Assembly (NCBI GenBank): GCA_018242365.1
Contig: JAFECB010000006.1
Span: forward strand, 126,816 to 190,815
Length of the DNA stretch: 64,000 nt
Origin: Pseudomonadota bacterium
GTDB lineage: Bacteria; Pseudomonadota; Gammaproteobacteria; Xanthomonadales; Xanthomonadaceae
Direction of reading: 5' to 3'
The position numbers were made by a program, and so were the translations under genes. This document shows, in pieces, positions 9,055-18,901 of this stretch; within the stretch, counting starts at the first letter, position 1; each line of letters begins with the position of its first letter. The notes under the pieces were generated by a model. The model was not told where the DNA came from and did no database searches. It saw only the letters and a list, made by a program, of their open reading frames with translations.

Positions 9055-10145
9055 CTGGCAAACGATGCCACATCCGTGATCTCACCCAACTCGCGCAATA
9101 CTACGGTGGCATACGCCCCCGGCGGCAAGGTGAAAGCCAGTTCAAGTGCACCATCGGTTTGCCACTGCCAGTGCAGATCGGCAGGCCGCAAGCGCAGCGC
9201 ACGACGCTCTTGCTTCAGTCCCGCACGCTCCAATCCATCACGCAGGCGGCTGGCGGTATCGCCCTGCATCGCGCCCAGCTCCACGTCCTGCGCGGCATCG
9301 CTGCTGCGCAAGTCTCCGGCGCCCCACAGCGGCCCGGTCGGATGGATGTCGAAGGCTTCCAGTCGCGCTTGCAGTTCCGGCGTCATGGCTTCCGGCCCGA
9401 ACACGCTATGGCTGCCATCCAGCATCCACACCTCGCCATCGAGCGCGGCGTCCCAGCAGCCAGCCTCGACCCGCATCGCCAATACCCGGTTGAACAGCTC
9501 CGAACGCGCCGCCGACAGCAACAGGCCGCGCTCCTCGCGCCGCACGCGTCGACCGGCGAACATCGCCACCGCCTTGCGCACGTTTTCGCCACCGTGGCCG
9601 AAGCGTTGCTCACCGAAGTAGTTGGGTACGCCGCGCGCGCCAATCGCCTTGAGACGTTCCTCGATGCCAGCGCGTTCGCCCACCACCTCGCGCAGCACCA
9701 GCACGAAGCGATTGCCCACGAGGGCACCGCGCGGCAATTTGCGCCCATGCCAGGCATGATCGAGCACATGCAGCTCATCCGTCTCCAGCGTGTCGATTCC
9801 GGGGGCGACCCGCTTCGGCAGCCACACCGAGAACCGTTGGCGGGTCACGGCGTGGCGATCCTTCAACCCGGCATAGCCAATCGCCGATTCGTCGACGCCG
9901 GCCCATTGCGCGATCGTTTTCGCCGCGAACGCGGTATTCATGCCGCGCTTTTCGACCGTCAGCAGCAGGTGTTCGCCGGTGCCACTGGGTTCAAAGCCGG
10001 CGATTTCCTCGACGAAGAAATCCTCCGGTTGGCTTCGGATATTCGCCGACAGCACCGGCGCGCCATGGGCGCGTGGCAATTCAACGCCCTTCTCCCCACG
10101 GGAGAGGGGTTGGGGTGAGGGCTGGGTGACATCGCAATGATTCAT
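9051..10145 (-). CDS. truD: tRNA pseudouridine(13) synthase TruD
   Basis: Isomerises U13 of tRNA-Glu. A 364-residue protein if the ATG at 10145 is used. Shows EDFFVEEI, the catalytic GLKDRHAVT (Asp at about 96), [10 protein letters not shown], the GxN segment [12 protein letters not shown] and a C-terminal [13 protein letters not shown]. The first about 20 codons lie inside a palindromic repeat (see 10100-10302) and have no counterpart in other TruD proteins, which begin near [17 protein letters not shown] at 10079 preceded by a strong GGGAGAAGGG could be the native start. The stop codon TAG is supplied by the REP-like element at 9030-9054. Follows ispF on the same strand. Confidence 0.95.
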   Translation of the reverse strand: MNHCDVTQPSPQPLSRGEKGVELPRAHGAPVLSANIRSQPEDFFVEEIAGFEPSGTGEHLLLTVEKRGMNTAFAAKTIAQWAGVDESAIGYAGLKDRHAVTRQRFSVWLPKRVAPGIDTLETDELHVLDHAWHGRKLPRGALVGNRFVLVLREVVGERAGIEERLKAIGARGVPNYFGEQRFGHGGENVRKAVAMFAGRRVRREERGLLLSAARSELFNRVLAMRVEAGCWDAALDGEVWMLDGSHSVFGPEAMTPELQARLEAFDIHPTGPLWGAGDLRSSDAAQDVELGAMQGDTASRLRDGLERAGLKQERRALRLRPADLHWQWQTDGALELAFTLPPGAYATVVLRELGEITDVASFAR

Positions 10146-10302
10146 CAAACTCGCTACTCCGTACCCTCATCCGGCGCTACGCGCCACCTTCTCCCGGAGG
10201 GAGAAGGAACATCTCACCGCCCCTCTCCCCCCGGGAGAGGGGTTGGGGTGAGGGTTGGGTGACATCGCAATGATTCATCAACGTCGCTACTCCGCACCCT
10301 CA
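10100..10302. repeat. 70-base direct duplication with GC-rich palindromes
   Basis: Bases 10100-10169 and 10233-10302 are near-identical (GGGAGAGGGGTTGGGGTGAG to the shared ACCCTCA end; only a few differences). Between them is a palindrome, 10187-10207 (CCTTCTCCCGGAGGGAGAAGG has a CTCCC/GGGAG core), and 10221-10242 carries CCCCTCTCC...GGAGAGGGG. The first copy holds the truD ATG; the second is an untranslated copy of the same start region lying between truD and ispF. The motif resembles dispersed CTCTCCC/GGGAGAG palindromes of many gammaproteobacteria. Confidence 0.85.
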
Positions 10303-10310
10303 CTGCACGC

Positions 10311-10790
10311 TCACGCCCGCACCAACAGGCACACCGCCTGCGCGGCGATGCCCTCGCCGCGACCGGTGAAACCAAGCCGCTCGCTGGTGGTGGCTTTCAC
10401 GCTGACCGCATCCACGTCGATGCCTAGATCAGCCGCAATGCAGGCGCGCATCGCCTGCGCGTGCGGGCCGATCTTCGGCGCTTCGCAGATCACGGTGATG
10501 TCGCAATTGCCCACTTGCCAGCCTTGTGCGCGAATCAAACCGTCGCAGTGCCGCAGGAAAGCGCGGCTGTCCGCATCCTTCCAGCGCGGATCCGAGGGTG
10601 GGAAATGCTGGCCGATATCGCCCAGCGCAAGTGCGCCCAGCATGGCATCGCAGAGTGCGTGCAGGGCCACGTCACCATCGCTGTGGGCCAACACGCCCCG
10701 TGTGTGTGCGATGCGCACGCCACCCAGGATCACGTGATCGCCCGCGCCGAAGGCATGGACATCGAACCCCTGGCCGATCCTTGTGTTCAT
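10311..10790 (-). CDS. ispF: 2-C-methyl-D-erythritol 2,4-cyclodiphosphate synthase
   Basis: Fifth-step enzyme of the MEP isoprenoid pathway. 159 residues, the usual size for this trimeric enzyme. Zinc-binding residues are visible: GFDVHAF (Asp10, His12) and VALHALCDA (His44). Also present are [17 protein letters not shown] with the substrate-binding Asp, a KIGPH segment and the C-terminal [16 protein letters not shown]. Start ATG overlaps the lipB stop (ATGA), so it is coupled to lipB rather than to ispD, its usual partner, which is not in the window. Confidence 0.97.
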   Translation of the reverse strand: MNTRIGQGFDVHAFGAGDHVILGGVRIAHTRGVLAHSDGDVALHALCDAMLGALALGDIGQHFPPSDPRWKDADSRAFLRHCDGLIRAQGWQVGNCDITVICEAPKIGPHAQAMRACIAADLGIDVDAVSVKATTSERLGFTGRGEGIAAQAVCLLVRA

Positions 10791-11464
10791 GCAGCCCCCT
10801 TGAGCAATTCAGGGAAGGACGCATCGGCCTGCAGCGCCAATCCGAATTGACGTTCCAGATGCGCCACCAGCACCGGCTTGACCGCCTCCAGCGAGGACGG
10901 TCCGCCGAGGTCCTGCAGGGCGATCACCTGCAAGCCGGCATAACCACAGGGATTGATGCGCGCAAACGGCGGCGTGCTTTCGCCGCTGATATTGAAGGCA
11001 AGGCCATGGAAGGCGCAGCCACGGCGCACACGGATACCCAGCGCTGCGATCTTTGCGCCACCGACATACACACCCGGCGCACCGGCACGCCGAACGCCAC
11101 CCACGTTCCATTCCGCAAGCGTGTCGATGATCGCCTGTTCGATCCGGCACACGTACTCGCGCACGCCGATCTTCAGCCGCTTCAGGTCGAGCAAGGGATA
11201 CGCCACGATCTGGCCCGGCCCGTGGTAGGTCACCTGGCCACCACGATCCACATGGATGACGGGAATATCGCCCGCCATCAGCACATGCTCGGGTTTGCCG
11301 GCCTGGCCCAGTGTGAACACCGGCTCGTGTTCGACCAGCCACAGCTCATCGGGCGTCGTCGCATCACGCGCATCGGTGAAGGCCTGCATGCCCTCCCAGA
11401 CGGGTGTGTAGGCTTGGCGACCGAGATCGCGCAGGATGGCAGGGCGCGATTGCAGATGCTCCAT
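10787..11464 (-). CDS. lipB: Octanoyl-[acyl carrier protein]:protein octanoyltransferase
   Basis: Transfers octanoyl groups to lipoate-dependent enzymes. With the ATG at 11464 the protein has 225 residues. It shows [21 protein letters not shown], the [12 protein letters not shown] motif, the catalytic Lys in [11 protein letters not shown] (138) and the catalytic Cys in INPCGYAGL (173). A GTG at 11515 that overlaps the ybeD stop (GTGA) would give 242 residues and tighter coupling; I prefer the ATG on family length. lipA, which normally follows lipB, is absent; ispF takes its place. Confidence 0.94.
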   Translation of the reverse strand: MEHLQSRPAILRDLGRQAYTPVWEGMQAFTDARDATTPDELWLVEHEPVFTLGQAGKPEHVLMAGDIPVIHVDRGGQVTYHGPGQIVAYPLLDLKRLKIGVREYVCRIEQAIIDTLAEWNVGGVRRAGAPGVYVGGAKIAALGIRVRRGCAFHGLAFNISGESTPPFARINPCGYAGLQVIALQDLGGPSSLEAVKPVLVAHLERQFGLALQADASFPELLKGAA

Positions 11465-11511
11465 GCGTTGCCCGGCCGCCGCCTGCGTGGCGGTGCACGC
11501 GCCAGCGGGAC

Positions 11512-11793
11512 TCACAACGTCCACTTCACTTCCGGGTGTTCGCGCAGCGCGCGATGGGCGCGCTCGTACTCCTCGCGCGAGGCGGCGCGGAAGGAAATCC
11601 GCACCGAGACGAATTTGCCGTTGGCCGAATGCCGCCAATTCACGGTTTCGTGCAGCACATCGATCCCGGCTGCCTGCAGGTGTTGCGGCAACTCGGATTC
11701 CAGATGCTTTTCGGCGCCGCCCATCGCCGACAGTTCGAAGACGCCGGGAAACTGGAAGCCGTCCGCGGGATTGTCGGAATGGATGTCGTTCAT
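11512..11793 (-). CDS. ybeD: DUF493 / YbeD family protein
   Basis: A 93-residue cytoplasmic protein of the DUF493 (YbeD, UPF0250) family, a ferredoxin-like regulatory fold. The C-terminal part carries the family-like [24 protein letters not shown] and ends EVKWTL. It lies between dacC and lipB, the order seen in E. coli (dacA-ybeD-lipB). Related proteins are thought to be allosteric or lipoate-linked regulators on context only; no function can be read from the sequence. Confidence 0.92.
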   Translation of the reverse strand: MNDIHSDNPADGFQFPGVFELSAMGGAEKHLESELPQHLQAAGIDVLHETVNWRHSANGKFVSVRISFRAASREEYERAHRALREHPEVKWTL

Positions 11794-11847
11794 GTCAGCA
11801 GGATGGGGGCGGCATTGCTTGCTGGCAAGCGCGTGTCGCCCTGACGA

Positions 11848-13068
11848 TCAGCTTTCCCACCACATCAAAAGATCGTGCCAGAGGCGCTTGAAGAAGCCGC
11901 CTTCCTCGACCGCCGCCAAGGCCACCAGCGGTGCCTGTGCAACGACCTTGCCATCCACGGTCACCTTCACCGTGCCGATCCGCTGGCCCTTGGCAATCGG
12001 CGCGACCAACGAACGTGGCAGGTCCATCGTCGCCTTCATCTGGCCATACTTGCCGCGCTGCGCAGTAACCAGCAGCGGTGAAGCGACACCTACGCGCACC
12101 AGATCATCCGCGCCCTTCCACACCTTCGGCGTCGCCAGCGGGCGATTGGCTTCATACAGGCGGTGGGTTTCGTAGAAGCGGAAGCCCCAGTTGAGCAGGG
12201 CCAGCGAATCCACCGCACGTGCGTTTTCGCTGGTGTCACCCAGCACCACCGTGATCAGGCGCTGGTCACCGCGCTTGGCCGAGGCCATCAGGCAGTAACC
12301 GGCGTTCGAGGTGTGGCCGGTCTTGATGCCGTCCACCGACGGATCGCGCCACAACAGCAGGTTGCGGTTGGGCTGGGTGATCGGGCCGACCGTGAATTCC
12401 TTGATCTTGTTGTAGGCGTAGGAATCCGGGAAGTCGTGGATCATCGCGCGGCCGAGCAAGGCAAGGTCATGCGCGGTGGTGATGTGGCCGTCGGCGTGCA
12501 GGCCGGTGGGATTGACGAAGTGCGAACGGGTCATCCCGATCCGCTTCGCATAGGCATTCATCAGCTGGGCAAACGCCTGCTCGCTGCCAGCGGCATGCTC
12601 GGCCAGCGCGATCGCGGCATCGTTGCCGGATTGCACCACCATGCCGATTTCCATCTGCTCCAGCGGCGCGGTCTTGTTGACCTCGAAGCCGCTGTAGCTG
12701 CCATCGGTACCGGCACCGCCTTCGCGCCAGGCATGCTCGCTCATCAGCACCGGATCATTGCGATGGATCTTGCCGGCGGCCACTTCGGCGGCGATCACAT
12801 AGCTGGTCATCACCTTGGTGATGCTGGCCGGCTCCAGCTGCACGTCGTAATTCTCGCCGGCCAGAATTTGCCCGGTCTGGTAATCCATCACGATCCAGGC
12901 CTTGCTGACCTGCGGCGCAGGCGCGGCGGGGATCGGCAGGCTGTCGCTGAGCGCCGCGGGGGCGGCAGGCGCAGGCGTCTGGGCGAAACCGGCAACGGGA
13001 ACGACGCCCGCGGCAAAAGCAAGACTGGCGCTGGCCAGCACGACAAACGACAGCGAACGCAACCGCAT
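11848..13068 (-). CDS. dacC: D-alanyl-D-alanine carboxypeptidase (PBP5/6 family)
   Basis: Removes the terminal D-Ala from peptidoglycan pentapeptides. 406 residues. Signal peptide to about residue 29 (cleavage near GFAQ). The three active-site boxes are present: SITK (82-85), SGN (147-149) and KTG (249-251). A C-terminal beta domain (about 300-390) is followed by an amphipathic membrane-anchoring end, FFKRLWHDLLMWWES, as in PBP5. A GAGGAGAT ribosome site precedes the ATG. Sits in the wall-synthesis block between rlpA and ybeD; symbol dacC or dacA depends on convention. Confidence 0.95.
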   Translation of the reverse strand: MRLRSLSFVVLASASLAFAAGVVPVAGFAQTPAPAAPAALSDSLPIPAAPAPQVSKAWIVMDYQTGQILAGENYDVQLEPASITKVMTSYVIAAEVAAGKIHRNDPVLMSEHAWREGGAGTDGSYSGFEVNKTAPLEQMEIGMVVQSGNDAAIALAEHAAGSEQAFAQLMNAYAKRIGMTRSHFVNPTGLHADGHITTAHDLALLGRAMIHDFPDSYAYNKIKEFTVGPITQPNRNLLLWRDPSVDGIKTGHTSNAGYCLMASAKRGDQRLITVVLGDTSENARAVDSLALLNWGFRFYETHRLYEANRPLATPKVWKGADDLVRVGVASPLLVTAQRGKYGQMKATMDLPRSLVAPIAKGQRIGTVKVTVDGKVVAQAPLVALAAVEEGGFFKRLWHDLLMWWES

Positions 13069-13168
13069 CCGGGAAATCTCCTCGAGGCACCGGCGTCAAA
13101 CCGGCAGGCATGAATTCAAGCGCGCATTTTAGAGCAAGGCTGGTTACGCCAGCGTTGCCCGCCGACCA

Positions 13169-14530
13169 TCAATCCGTCACTGGCTGCGGTCGTCCCAAGC
13201 CCAGACCTTCGATCCGCGATGCAAGTTCCGCGGCCGCCTCCGGCTCGACCGGGCCCACCCGCAGACGCCAGACCTGGCGACCGCCGACCTCGGCGACCAG
13301 CAGTCGCACCCGCGTGATCGCCGCATGCAGCAGCACCGACAGCGCCTGTTTGGCATTGGCTTCATTGCTGAAACTGGCAACCTGGAACACGACCGCATGG
13401 GCGCTGAGGGCAGGCATTGCAACGCGATCAGACACATCGGGCGTGACTGCGCCGCGATTCGCGTCAGCCGGTTCCGACACCTGCGCCATGCTGGCAGCCA
13501 CGGCGACGGCAGGCTCCGAACGAGGCGTGGCGTCCGCCGCCGCGGGGGCCGTCGTCGATGCATGTGCAACGGACGGCATCGGCCTGCCGGTTGCCACGTG
13601 GATGCCGCGATCACGCATCCAGCCGTCGAAATCATCGGCGGTCATGTTGCGGCCCGCTTGCTGCATGCGGAAGCGGCCATCGGTCGGTGTCGCCATCGCC
13701 ACCTGCGCCGTCGCGGCCGCAGGCGTCGAGGGCGTCGAGGACGCTCGTGCAGGCGCGGGTGCATTTGCAGGCGTCGCGTCCGGCGGCAACCCTGCCACCA
13801 GCCGGTCCATCCCGCTCGGCGTTGCGGGCGTTGTGGGCGGCGGCGCGTGCGCCACCGAATCGGCAGCCGCATCCTCGGGCGTCAGCGCCTCCACCCGCAC
13901 CCGCGCCGTGCCGCGATCGCGATAGCCGAGCTTGACCGCCGCGGCGTAGCTCAGATCGATGATGCGGTTGGAATGGAACGGTCCGCGGTCATTGATCCGC
14001 ACGATGACCGAACGGCCGTTGGCAAGGTTGGTCACCCGCGCGTAACTCGGCAGCGGCAAGGTGCGGTGCGCAGCGGTGAAGGCATACATGTCGTACACCT
14101 CCGAACTCGACGTGCGGCGACCGTGGAACTTGTTGCCGTAATAGGATGCGTTGCCTTCCTCGACATAGCCTTCGGCATCGTCCAGCACGCGGTACTTGCG
14201 ACCCTGCACGACGTAATCACGGTTACCGGTGCGCGCACGCGGCTCCTCGCGCACCACCGGCTCGGGAATCGCATCGACATCAGGAATATCGGCGGGTACG
14301 GTGTCCGGCACGCCCGGCTGGAACAGACCGCCTGCCACATAGTCGCCGCGCTTGGCGGGATCTTCCTGCGCCGGTGCATAGGGCGACACCCGTGGCGTGC
14401 TCGCTTCGCCCTGCGTTGCCGGTGCGCTTGCTTGTGCGGGTGCGTGCGTGGCCGCAGTGGGTGATGTGCCGGTAGTGGCGCAGGCCGCCAGCAGCAGCGG
14501 CAGCGCGGCCAGCAGCAGCCACCTGCTCAC
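13169..14530 (-). CDS. rlpA: Septal ring lytic transglycosylase RlpA
   Basis: Lipoprotein that cleaves peptidoglycan denuded of stem peptides and binds at septa. 453 residues with lipobox LLAAC (Cys17). A double-psi beta-barrel domain spans about 125-215: EEGNASYYGNKFHGRRTSSSEVYDMY, YARVTNLANGRSVIVRINDRGPF and IIDLSYAAA, with the catalytic Asp in NDRGPF. A long Ala/Pro/Thr-rich linker follows, then a C-terminal SPOR domain (about 378-450: VFQVASFSNEANAKQAL). Starts at a GTG that overlaps the mltB stop (GTGA). About 100 bases separate it from dacC. Confidence 0.95.
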   Translation of the reverse strand: MSRWLLLAALPLLLAACATTGTSPTAATHAPAQASAPATQGEASTPRVSPYAPAQEDPAKRGDYVAGGLFQPGVPDTVPADIPDVDAIPEPVVREEPRARTGNRDYVVQGRKYRVLDDAEGYVEEGNASYYGNKFHGRRTSSSEVYDMYAFTAAHRTLPLPSYARVTNLANGRSVIVRINDRGPFHSNRIIDLSYAAAVKLGYRDRGTARVRVEALTPEDAAADSVAHAPPPTTPATPSGMDRLVAGLPPDATPANAPAPARASSTPSTPAAATAQVAMATPTDGRFRMQQAGRNMTADDFDGWMRDRGIHVATGRPMPSVAHASTTAPAAADATPRSEPAVAVAASMAQVSEPADANRGAVTPDVSDRVAMPALSAHAVVFQVASFSNEANAKQALSVLLHAAITRVRLLVAEVGGRQVWRLRVGPVEPEAAAELASRIEGLGLGRPQPVTD

Positions 14531-15657
14531 CCGGCGCTCCCGGCGGGTTCGGCAATCGCTTCGGACAATTGGTACACCGCGGTCGCGTACAGCCGCGAGG
14601 TGTTGTAGGCGGTGATCGCCTTGAAGTTGTTGCAGACGATCCAGTATTCGGGTCCGGCGGCACCGTCGAGGGTGATCAGGGTGACCGGCATCGCCGCGGC
14701 AGTTGCAGCAGGCGGCATCGTCGGCCGATAACCGGCACTCGCCAGCGTCGCCAGCGTCTGGTTCAGGCTCACCGCATTACCGGGATTGGCAAAATCCACC
14801 GCGCTGGCATCGCGCGCGGCCTGCAGCATCACCACGCCACCGCGCTGCCACTGGCCTTTCCTGGCGAAGTAGTTGGCGACCGAGGCGAACACGTCATCGA
14901 GATCATTGAACAGATCGCGCTTGCCATCGCCATCACCATCGACCGCATATTGCCGGTAGCTCGACGGCATGAACTGGCCCCAGCCCATCGCGCCGGCATA
15001 GCTGCCCTTGAGGGTGGTGATGTCGAAGTGTTCTTCCTTGCCCAGCGCGAACAACTGCGCCAGCTCATCGCGGAAGAAGGCTTCGCGGCGATTCTCGTAG
15101 GCCACCTTGGCCGGATCGCCGCTGCGCGGATAGGCAAACGCCAGCGTGTACAGCGCATCCACCACCGGATAGCTGCCCTTGTTGCCGCCGTAACCGGTTT
15201 CCACGCCGAGGATGGCGGTGATGATTTCCTTCGGCACACCGTACTTGTCTTCCGCACGTTGCAGATCTTCGCGATGGGCGGCGAGGAAAGCGCGTCCGGC
15301 GTCGATCCGCGCCGGCTGCAGGAAGATCGGACGATAGTCCCGCCACGGCTTGGCTTCAGCCGGACGCGACATCGCCTTGATGATGGAATCGCGGATTTGC
15401 GCCTGCGCCAGCACGGCTTCGATCTGCGCGGCCGGGATGCCGAAGCGCTGCGCAGTACTGCTCACGAAGGCTGCGCGTGCGACTTGCAGATCGCGCACAT
15501 GCGTGGCGTCCATCGGTGCCGCAGGTGTCGCAGCTGGAGCTGCCGGTATGGGCGTTGACGGTTCCCGCGCCGTGGCCACGGGGGCCGGCTTGGGGGCAGG
15601 TGCGGCGCAGGCGGCAAGCGCGAGTGCGACGACGCAGGGCAGGACTCGGCGAATCAT
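14527..15657 (-). CDS. mltB: Membrane-bound lytic murein transglycosylase B
   Basis: Cuts the MurNAc-GlcNAc bond to give 1,6-anhydro ends. 376 residues from the ATG at 15657; lipobox LALAAC (Cys17). The catalytic Glu is in LGVETGYGGNKG (153), followed by the family-typical SYPVVDALYTLAF and the GSYAGAMGWGQFMPSSYRQY segment, with VDGDGDGKRDLF resembling the calcium-binding EF loop of E. coli MltB/Slt35. Directly between rodA (74 bases upstream) and rlpA (overlapping). Confidence 0.95.
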   Translation of the reverse strand: MIRRVLPCVVALALAACAAPAPKPAPVATAREPSTPIPAAPAATPAAPMDATHVRDLQVARAAFVSSTAQRFGIPAAQIEAVLAQAQIRDSIIKAMSRPAEAKPWRDYRPIFLQPARIDAGRAFLAAHREDLQRAEDKYGVPKEIITAILGVETGYGGNKGSYPVVDALYTLAFAYPRSGDPAKVAYENRREAFFRDELAQLFALGKEEHFDITTLKGSYAGAMGWGQFMPSSYRQYAVDGDGDGKRDLFNDLDDVFASVANYFARKGQWQRGGVVMLQAARDASAVDFANPGNAVSLNQTLATLASAGYRPTMPPAATAAAMPVTLITLDGAAGPEYWIVCNNFKAITAYNTSRLYATAVYQLSEAIAEPAGSAG

Positions 15658-15731
15658 CGGCGGCGAGGTTAGCACGCGCAGGCCATGCGAACGGCACGGC
15701 GCATTCAGGTTTTCGGCCCCGCCGGATCGCA

Positions 15732-16862
15732 TCAACGTCGCTGTCCGGGGCGGCGGAACTGCAGCGCCATCACCACGCCGAATCCCAGCAGCAAGGTCAC
15801 CGCCGAGGTGCCGCCGTAGCTGAGCAGCGGCATCGGCACGCCCACCACCGGCAGCAGGCCGGAAATCATCCCGCCATTGACCAGCACGTAGGCGAACAGG
15901 GACAGGCCCACGGTGCCGGCGACGAGGCGCGAATAGGCGTCGCGGGCCTCGCTGGCGATCCACAGGCAGCGCGCGATCAGGAACAGGTACAGCGCCAGCA
16001 CGAAGGCCACGCCCAGCCAGCCGAACTCCTCCGACAACACCGAGAACGCGAAATCGGTGGTGTGCTCGGGCAGGTAGTTCAGGTGCGACTGGGTGCCCTG
16101 CCCCCAGCCCTTGCCGGTCATGCCGCCGCCACCGATCGCGATCTGCGATTGCAGGATGTTCCAGCCCGCGCCCATCGGGTCATTGTCGGGATTGCGGAAA
16201 GTCAGGATGCGGTTCTGCTGGTACGGCCGCAGGAACGACAGCCAGCGCATCGGTGCCAGCATCACTATCGCGAACACGCTGCCGCCGAGCGCCGCTCCAC
16301 TGCACCACCACCACCACGAAGTACCGGCGAGGAACAATACGAAGACGCCAGTGGCGAGGATCAGCACAGCGGTACCGAGGTCGCGTTGCAGCAGGGTCAG
16401 GCCGACCGGCATCGCGATGATTGCCAATGCCTTGAGCAACACCAGGAAGCGCGGCGGCAAGGGATGGCGGTCGAAATGCCAGGCCAGCATCAAGGGCAGG
16501 CTGAGCTTGCACAACTCGGCCGGTTGCACGTTGAAAAAGCCGAGCTTGATCCAGTGGTTGCCGTACTTGCCGCCACCGATGAACAGCACCAGCACCATCG
16601 GGATCAGCGAGAGCAGGAACAGCGCCGGGGTGGCCTGCTTGAGTAGCCGTGCCGGTGCCCGCGAGGCGAACCACAACGCCACCAGGCCGACGCAGTAGAA
16701 CGCGCCCTGCATCAGCACGCCACGCTCCGACTCGCCACTGGCGCTGTATTGGGTGGCAAGGCCGATCACCATCAGCACCAGCAACGCCGCCAACAGCGGC
16801 AGGTCGAGGCTGCGCCCGATGCGCGCAAGCAGGTCCAGCAACAGCCGCAGCAGCACCTTCAT
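15732..16862 (-). CDS. rodA: Peptidoglycan glycosyltransferase RodA
   Basis: SEDS-family polymerase of the elongation complex. 376 residues with about ten membrane segments. Family markers: KYGNHWIKLGFFNVQPAEL (with the PAEL loop), the FDRHPLPP linker, TLLQRDLGTA with the conserved Asp of the catalytic region, and the C-terminal VPMPLLSYGGTSAV. Start ATG overlaps the mrdA stop (ATGA), consistent with one-to-one production of the PBP2-RodA pair. Confidence 0.97.
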   Translation of the reverse strand: MKVLLRLLLDLLARIGRSLDLPLLAALLVLMVIGLATQYSASGESERGVLMQGAFYCVGLVALWFASRAPARLLKQATPALFLLSLIPMVLVLFIGGGKYGNHWIKLGFFNVQPAELCKLSLPLMLAWHFDRHPLPPRFLVLLKALAIIAMPVGLTLLQRDLGTAVLILATGVFVLFLAGTSWWWWCSGAALGGSVFAIVMLAPMRWLSFLRPYQQNRILTFRNPDNDPMGAGWNILQSQIAIGGGGMTGKGWGQGTQSHLNYLPEHTTDFAFSVLSEEFGWLGVAFVLALYLFLIARCLWIASEARDAYSRLVAGTVGLSLFAYVLVNGGMISGLLPVVGVPMPLLSYGGTSAVTLLLGFGVVMALQFRRPGQRR

Positions 16863-18898
16863 CGTGTCCCCGCTGCCGGCGGCTGCACTGGCTGGTGGGT
16901 GCCGACGGTCGCTGGCGGTGGTGCGCTCGCGGTCGGGGTGGGCAACGCGGCGGTTGCAGCGGGAGCCGGGGCTGGCGTGTTCGCATCGTCCGTTTCGGTG
17001 TCATCCGCGGATGCGGCCTGACCCGGCATCGCGTCCGCACCGGCACCCGCTGGTGCCACCGGCTTGCCCAGCAGCCAGGCATCGAACACCTTGCGCGCGA
17101 TCGGTGCGGCGGTCGATGCACCATAGCCGCCACCTTCGATCGCCACCGCAATGGCAATTCTCGGCGCATCGGCCGGTGCGAAGGCGATGAACAGCGCGCG
17201 ATGGCGCAGGTGCATCGGCAGGCTGCGCGGGTTGAGCGCGGCGGCACCACGCCGGCTGACCACCTGCGCGGTGCCGGTCTTGCCGGCGATCAGGTAGGTC
17301 AATCCCGGGCGGATATTGGTGGCGGTGCCATAGCCGTGCACGGTGGCGATCATGCCTTCGCGCACCGCCTGCAGATGTGCCTCGTTGTTGCTGATGCGGA
17401 CACTGGGCTTGGCGGGCACCGGCAGCCACGGGGCATTGAATTCGGCGCGGGTGTCCTTCACCAGATGCGGCGTGTGCAGCCAGCCGGTGGCCAGCCCGCC
17501 GGTACCGCGCGCCAGTTGCAGCGGGGTCACGTTCCAGAAGCCCTGACCGATGCCGGTGATCACGGTATCGCCGGGATACCACTTGCCTTGTTTGGGCGCG
17601 TGTCTGGCCTTCCACGCCGGCGACGGCAGGATGCCGCCGATCTCGCCGGCAAGGTCAATCCCGGTCGGATGGCCGAAGCCGTAGTGGCCCATGTATTGAT
17701 CGACGCGGTCGATGCCCATGTCCAGCGCCAGCTTGTAGTAATAGGTATTGACCGATTGCGCGATCGATTTGCGTAAATCGGTCCAGCCGTGGCCGCCGCG
17801 GTGCGAATCGCCATAGCCGCGCGATTGCCCGGGCAGGTAGAACATGCCGGTGGAGAGGATCTTGTCTTCCGGCGTGCGGGTACCGCTGTCGAGCCCGGCG
17901 AGGCCGAGGAAGGGCTTGACCGTGGAACCTGGCGCGACGCCGCCCAGCACGATGCGGTTGAACTGCGGGCGCGAAGGATTGTCGTTCAGCGCCTTGTATT
18001 CAGCGTGGCTGATGCCGTTGACGAACAGGTTCGGATCGAAGCTGGGCAGGCTGACCATGGCGAGGATTTCGCCAGTGCGCGGGTCGAGTGCGACCGCCGA
18101 GCCTTCGAGGTCGCCGAAGGCATTGACCATCGCCTGCTGCAGGTCGATGTCGATCGACAATCGCAGGTCAGTGCCCGCGACGGCCGGCAGACTGTCCAAC
18201 GTGCGTACGGTGCGCCCGGCGACATTGGTTTCCAGCCGCCGATAGCCGGGGCGGCCGCGCAGCCGGGTTTCGTAATAGCGCTCCAGCCCGGTCTTGCCGG
18301 CATGGGTGTAGACGCCGGCGACATCGCCCATCTCGGCCTGATCGCGGGCATCGACGCGGCCGACATACCCCACCACATGCGCCAGCAAGGCACCGTAGGG
18401 GTAGACCCGCTGCAGGTAGGGCACCAATTCGACGCCGGGCAAGCGCCAGCGATCGACCACGAAGCGTGCCGCTTCCTCGTCACTGACTTGCAGCTTGAGG
18501 GTGACCGGCATGAACGGGCGACTGCTGCGGTAATCGCGCAAGAAGCGTTGCTGCTGCTCCGGATCGATCTGGATCACGCCGCGCAACTTGGCCAACAGTG
18601 CCGCGCCGTCGCCAGCGCGCTCCGGCGTGGCCTCCAGCCGCCAAGCGGCCACGTTGTCGGCGAGGATCTTGCCGTTGCGGTCATAGATCAGCCCGCGCGC
18701 CGGCGCCACCGGCACCAGTCGAATTCGATTGGCCTCCGAACGCGCGGCATAGGTGTCGTGCTCCAGCACCTGCAAGCGGAAATACCAGCCAGCCAGCGCC
18801 AGCAGGCCGAGTGCCGCGAACGCGAACCCTACCCACGCGCGGCGACGGAACAAGGCCGCCTCGGCGACCTGGTCACGGATCGGGCGCGCGCCGGCCAT
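16859..18898 (-). CDS. mrdA: Penicillin-binding protein 2 (transpeptidase)
   Basis: Class B PBP that cross-links peptidoglycan during elongation. 679 residues: cytoplasmic start, one membrane anchor at about 22-45, the pedestal with ARGLIYDRNGKILADN, then the transpeptidase domain with SxxK (STVK, 325-328), SxN (SVN, 382-384) and KTG (540-542). The last about 60 residues are rich in Ala, Pro and Thr and extend beyond the catalytic domain; this tail is longer than in E. coli PBP2 (633 residues). Followed by overlapping rodA, preceded by mreD three bases away. Confidence 0.97.
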   Translation of the reverse strand: MAGARPIRDQVAEAALFRRRAWVGFAFAALGLLALAGWYFRLQVLEHDTYAARSEANRIRLVPVAPARGLIYDRNGKILADNVAAWRLEATPERAGDGAALLAKLRGVIQIDPEQQQRFLRDYRSSRPFMPVTLKLQVSDEEAARFVVDRWRLPGVELVPYLQRVYPYGALLAHVVGYVGRVDARDQAEMGDVAGVYTHAGKTGLERYYETRLRGRPGYRRLETNVAGRTVRTLDSLPAVAGTDLRLSIDIDLQQAMVNAFGDLEGSAVALDPRTGEILAMVSLPSFDPNLFVNGISHAEYKALNDNPSRPQFNRIVLGGVAPGSTVKPFLGLAGLDSGTRTPEDKILSTGMFYLPGQSRGYGDSHRGGHGWTDLRKSIAQSVNTYYYKLALDMGIDRVDQYMGHYGFGHPTGIDLAGEIGGILPSPAWKARHAPKQGKWYPGDTVITGIGQGFWNVTPLQLARGTGGLATGWLHTPHLVKDTRAEFNAPWLPVPAKPSVRISNNEAHLQAVREGMIATVHGYGTATNIRPGLTYLIAGKTGTAQVVSRRGAAALNPRSLPMHLRHRALFIAFAPADAPRIAIAVAIEGGGYGASTAAPIARKVFDAWLLGKPVAPAGAGADAMPGQAASADDTETDDANTPAPAPAATAALPTPTASAPPPATVGTHQPVQPPAAGTR

Positions 18899-18901
18899 GC
18901 C

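Noticed and set aside
10526..12175. A 549-codon plus-strand frame over ispF, lipB, ybeD and part of dacC
   Set aside because: Crosses four well-supported minus-strand genes; no family resemblance or ribosome site.
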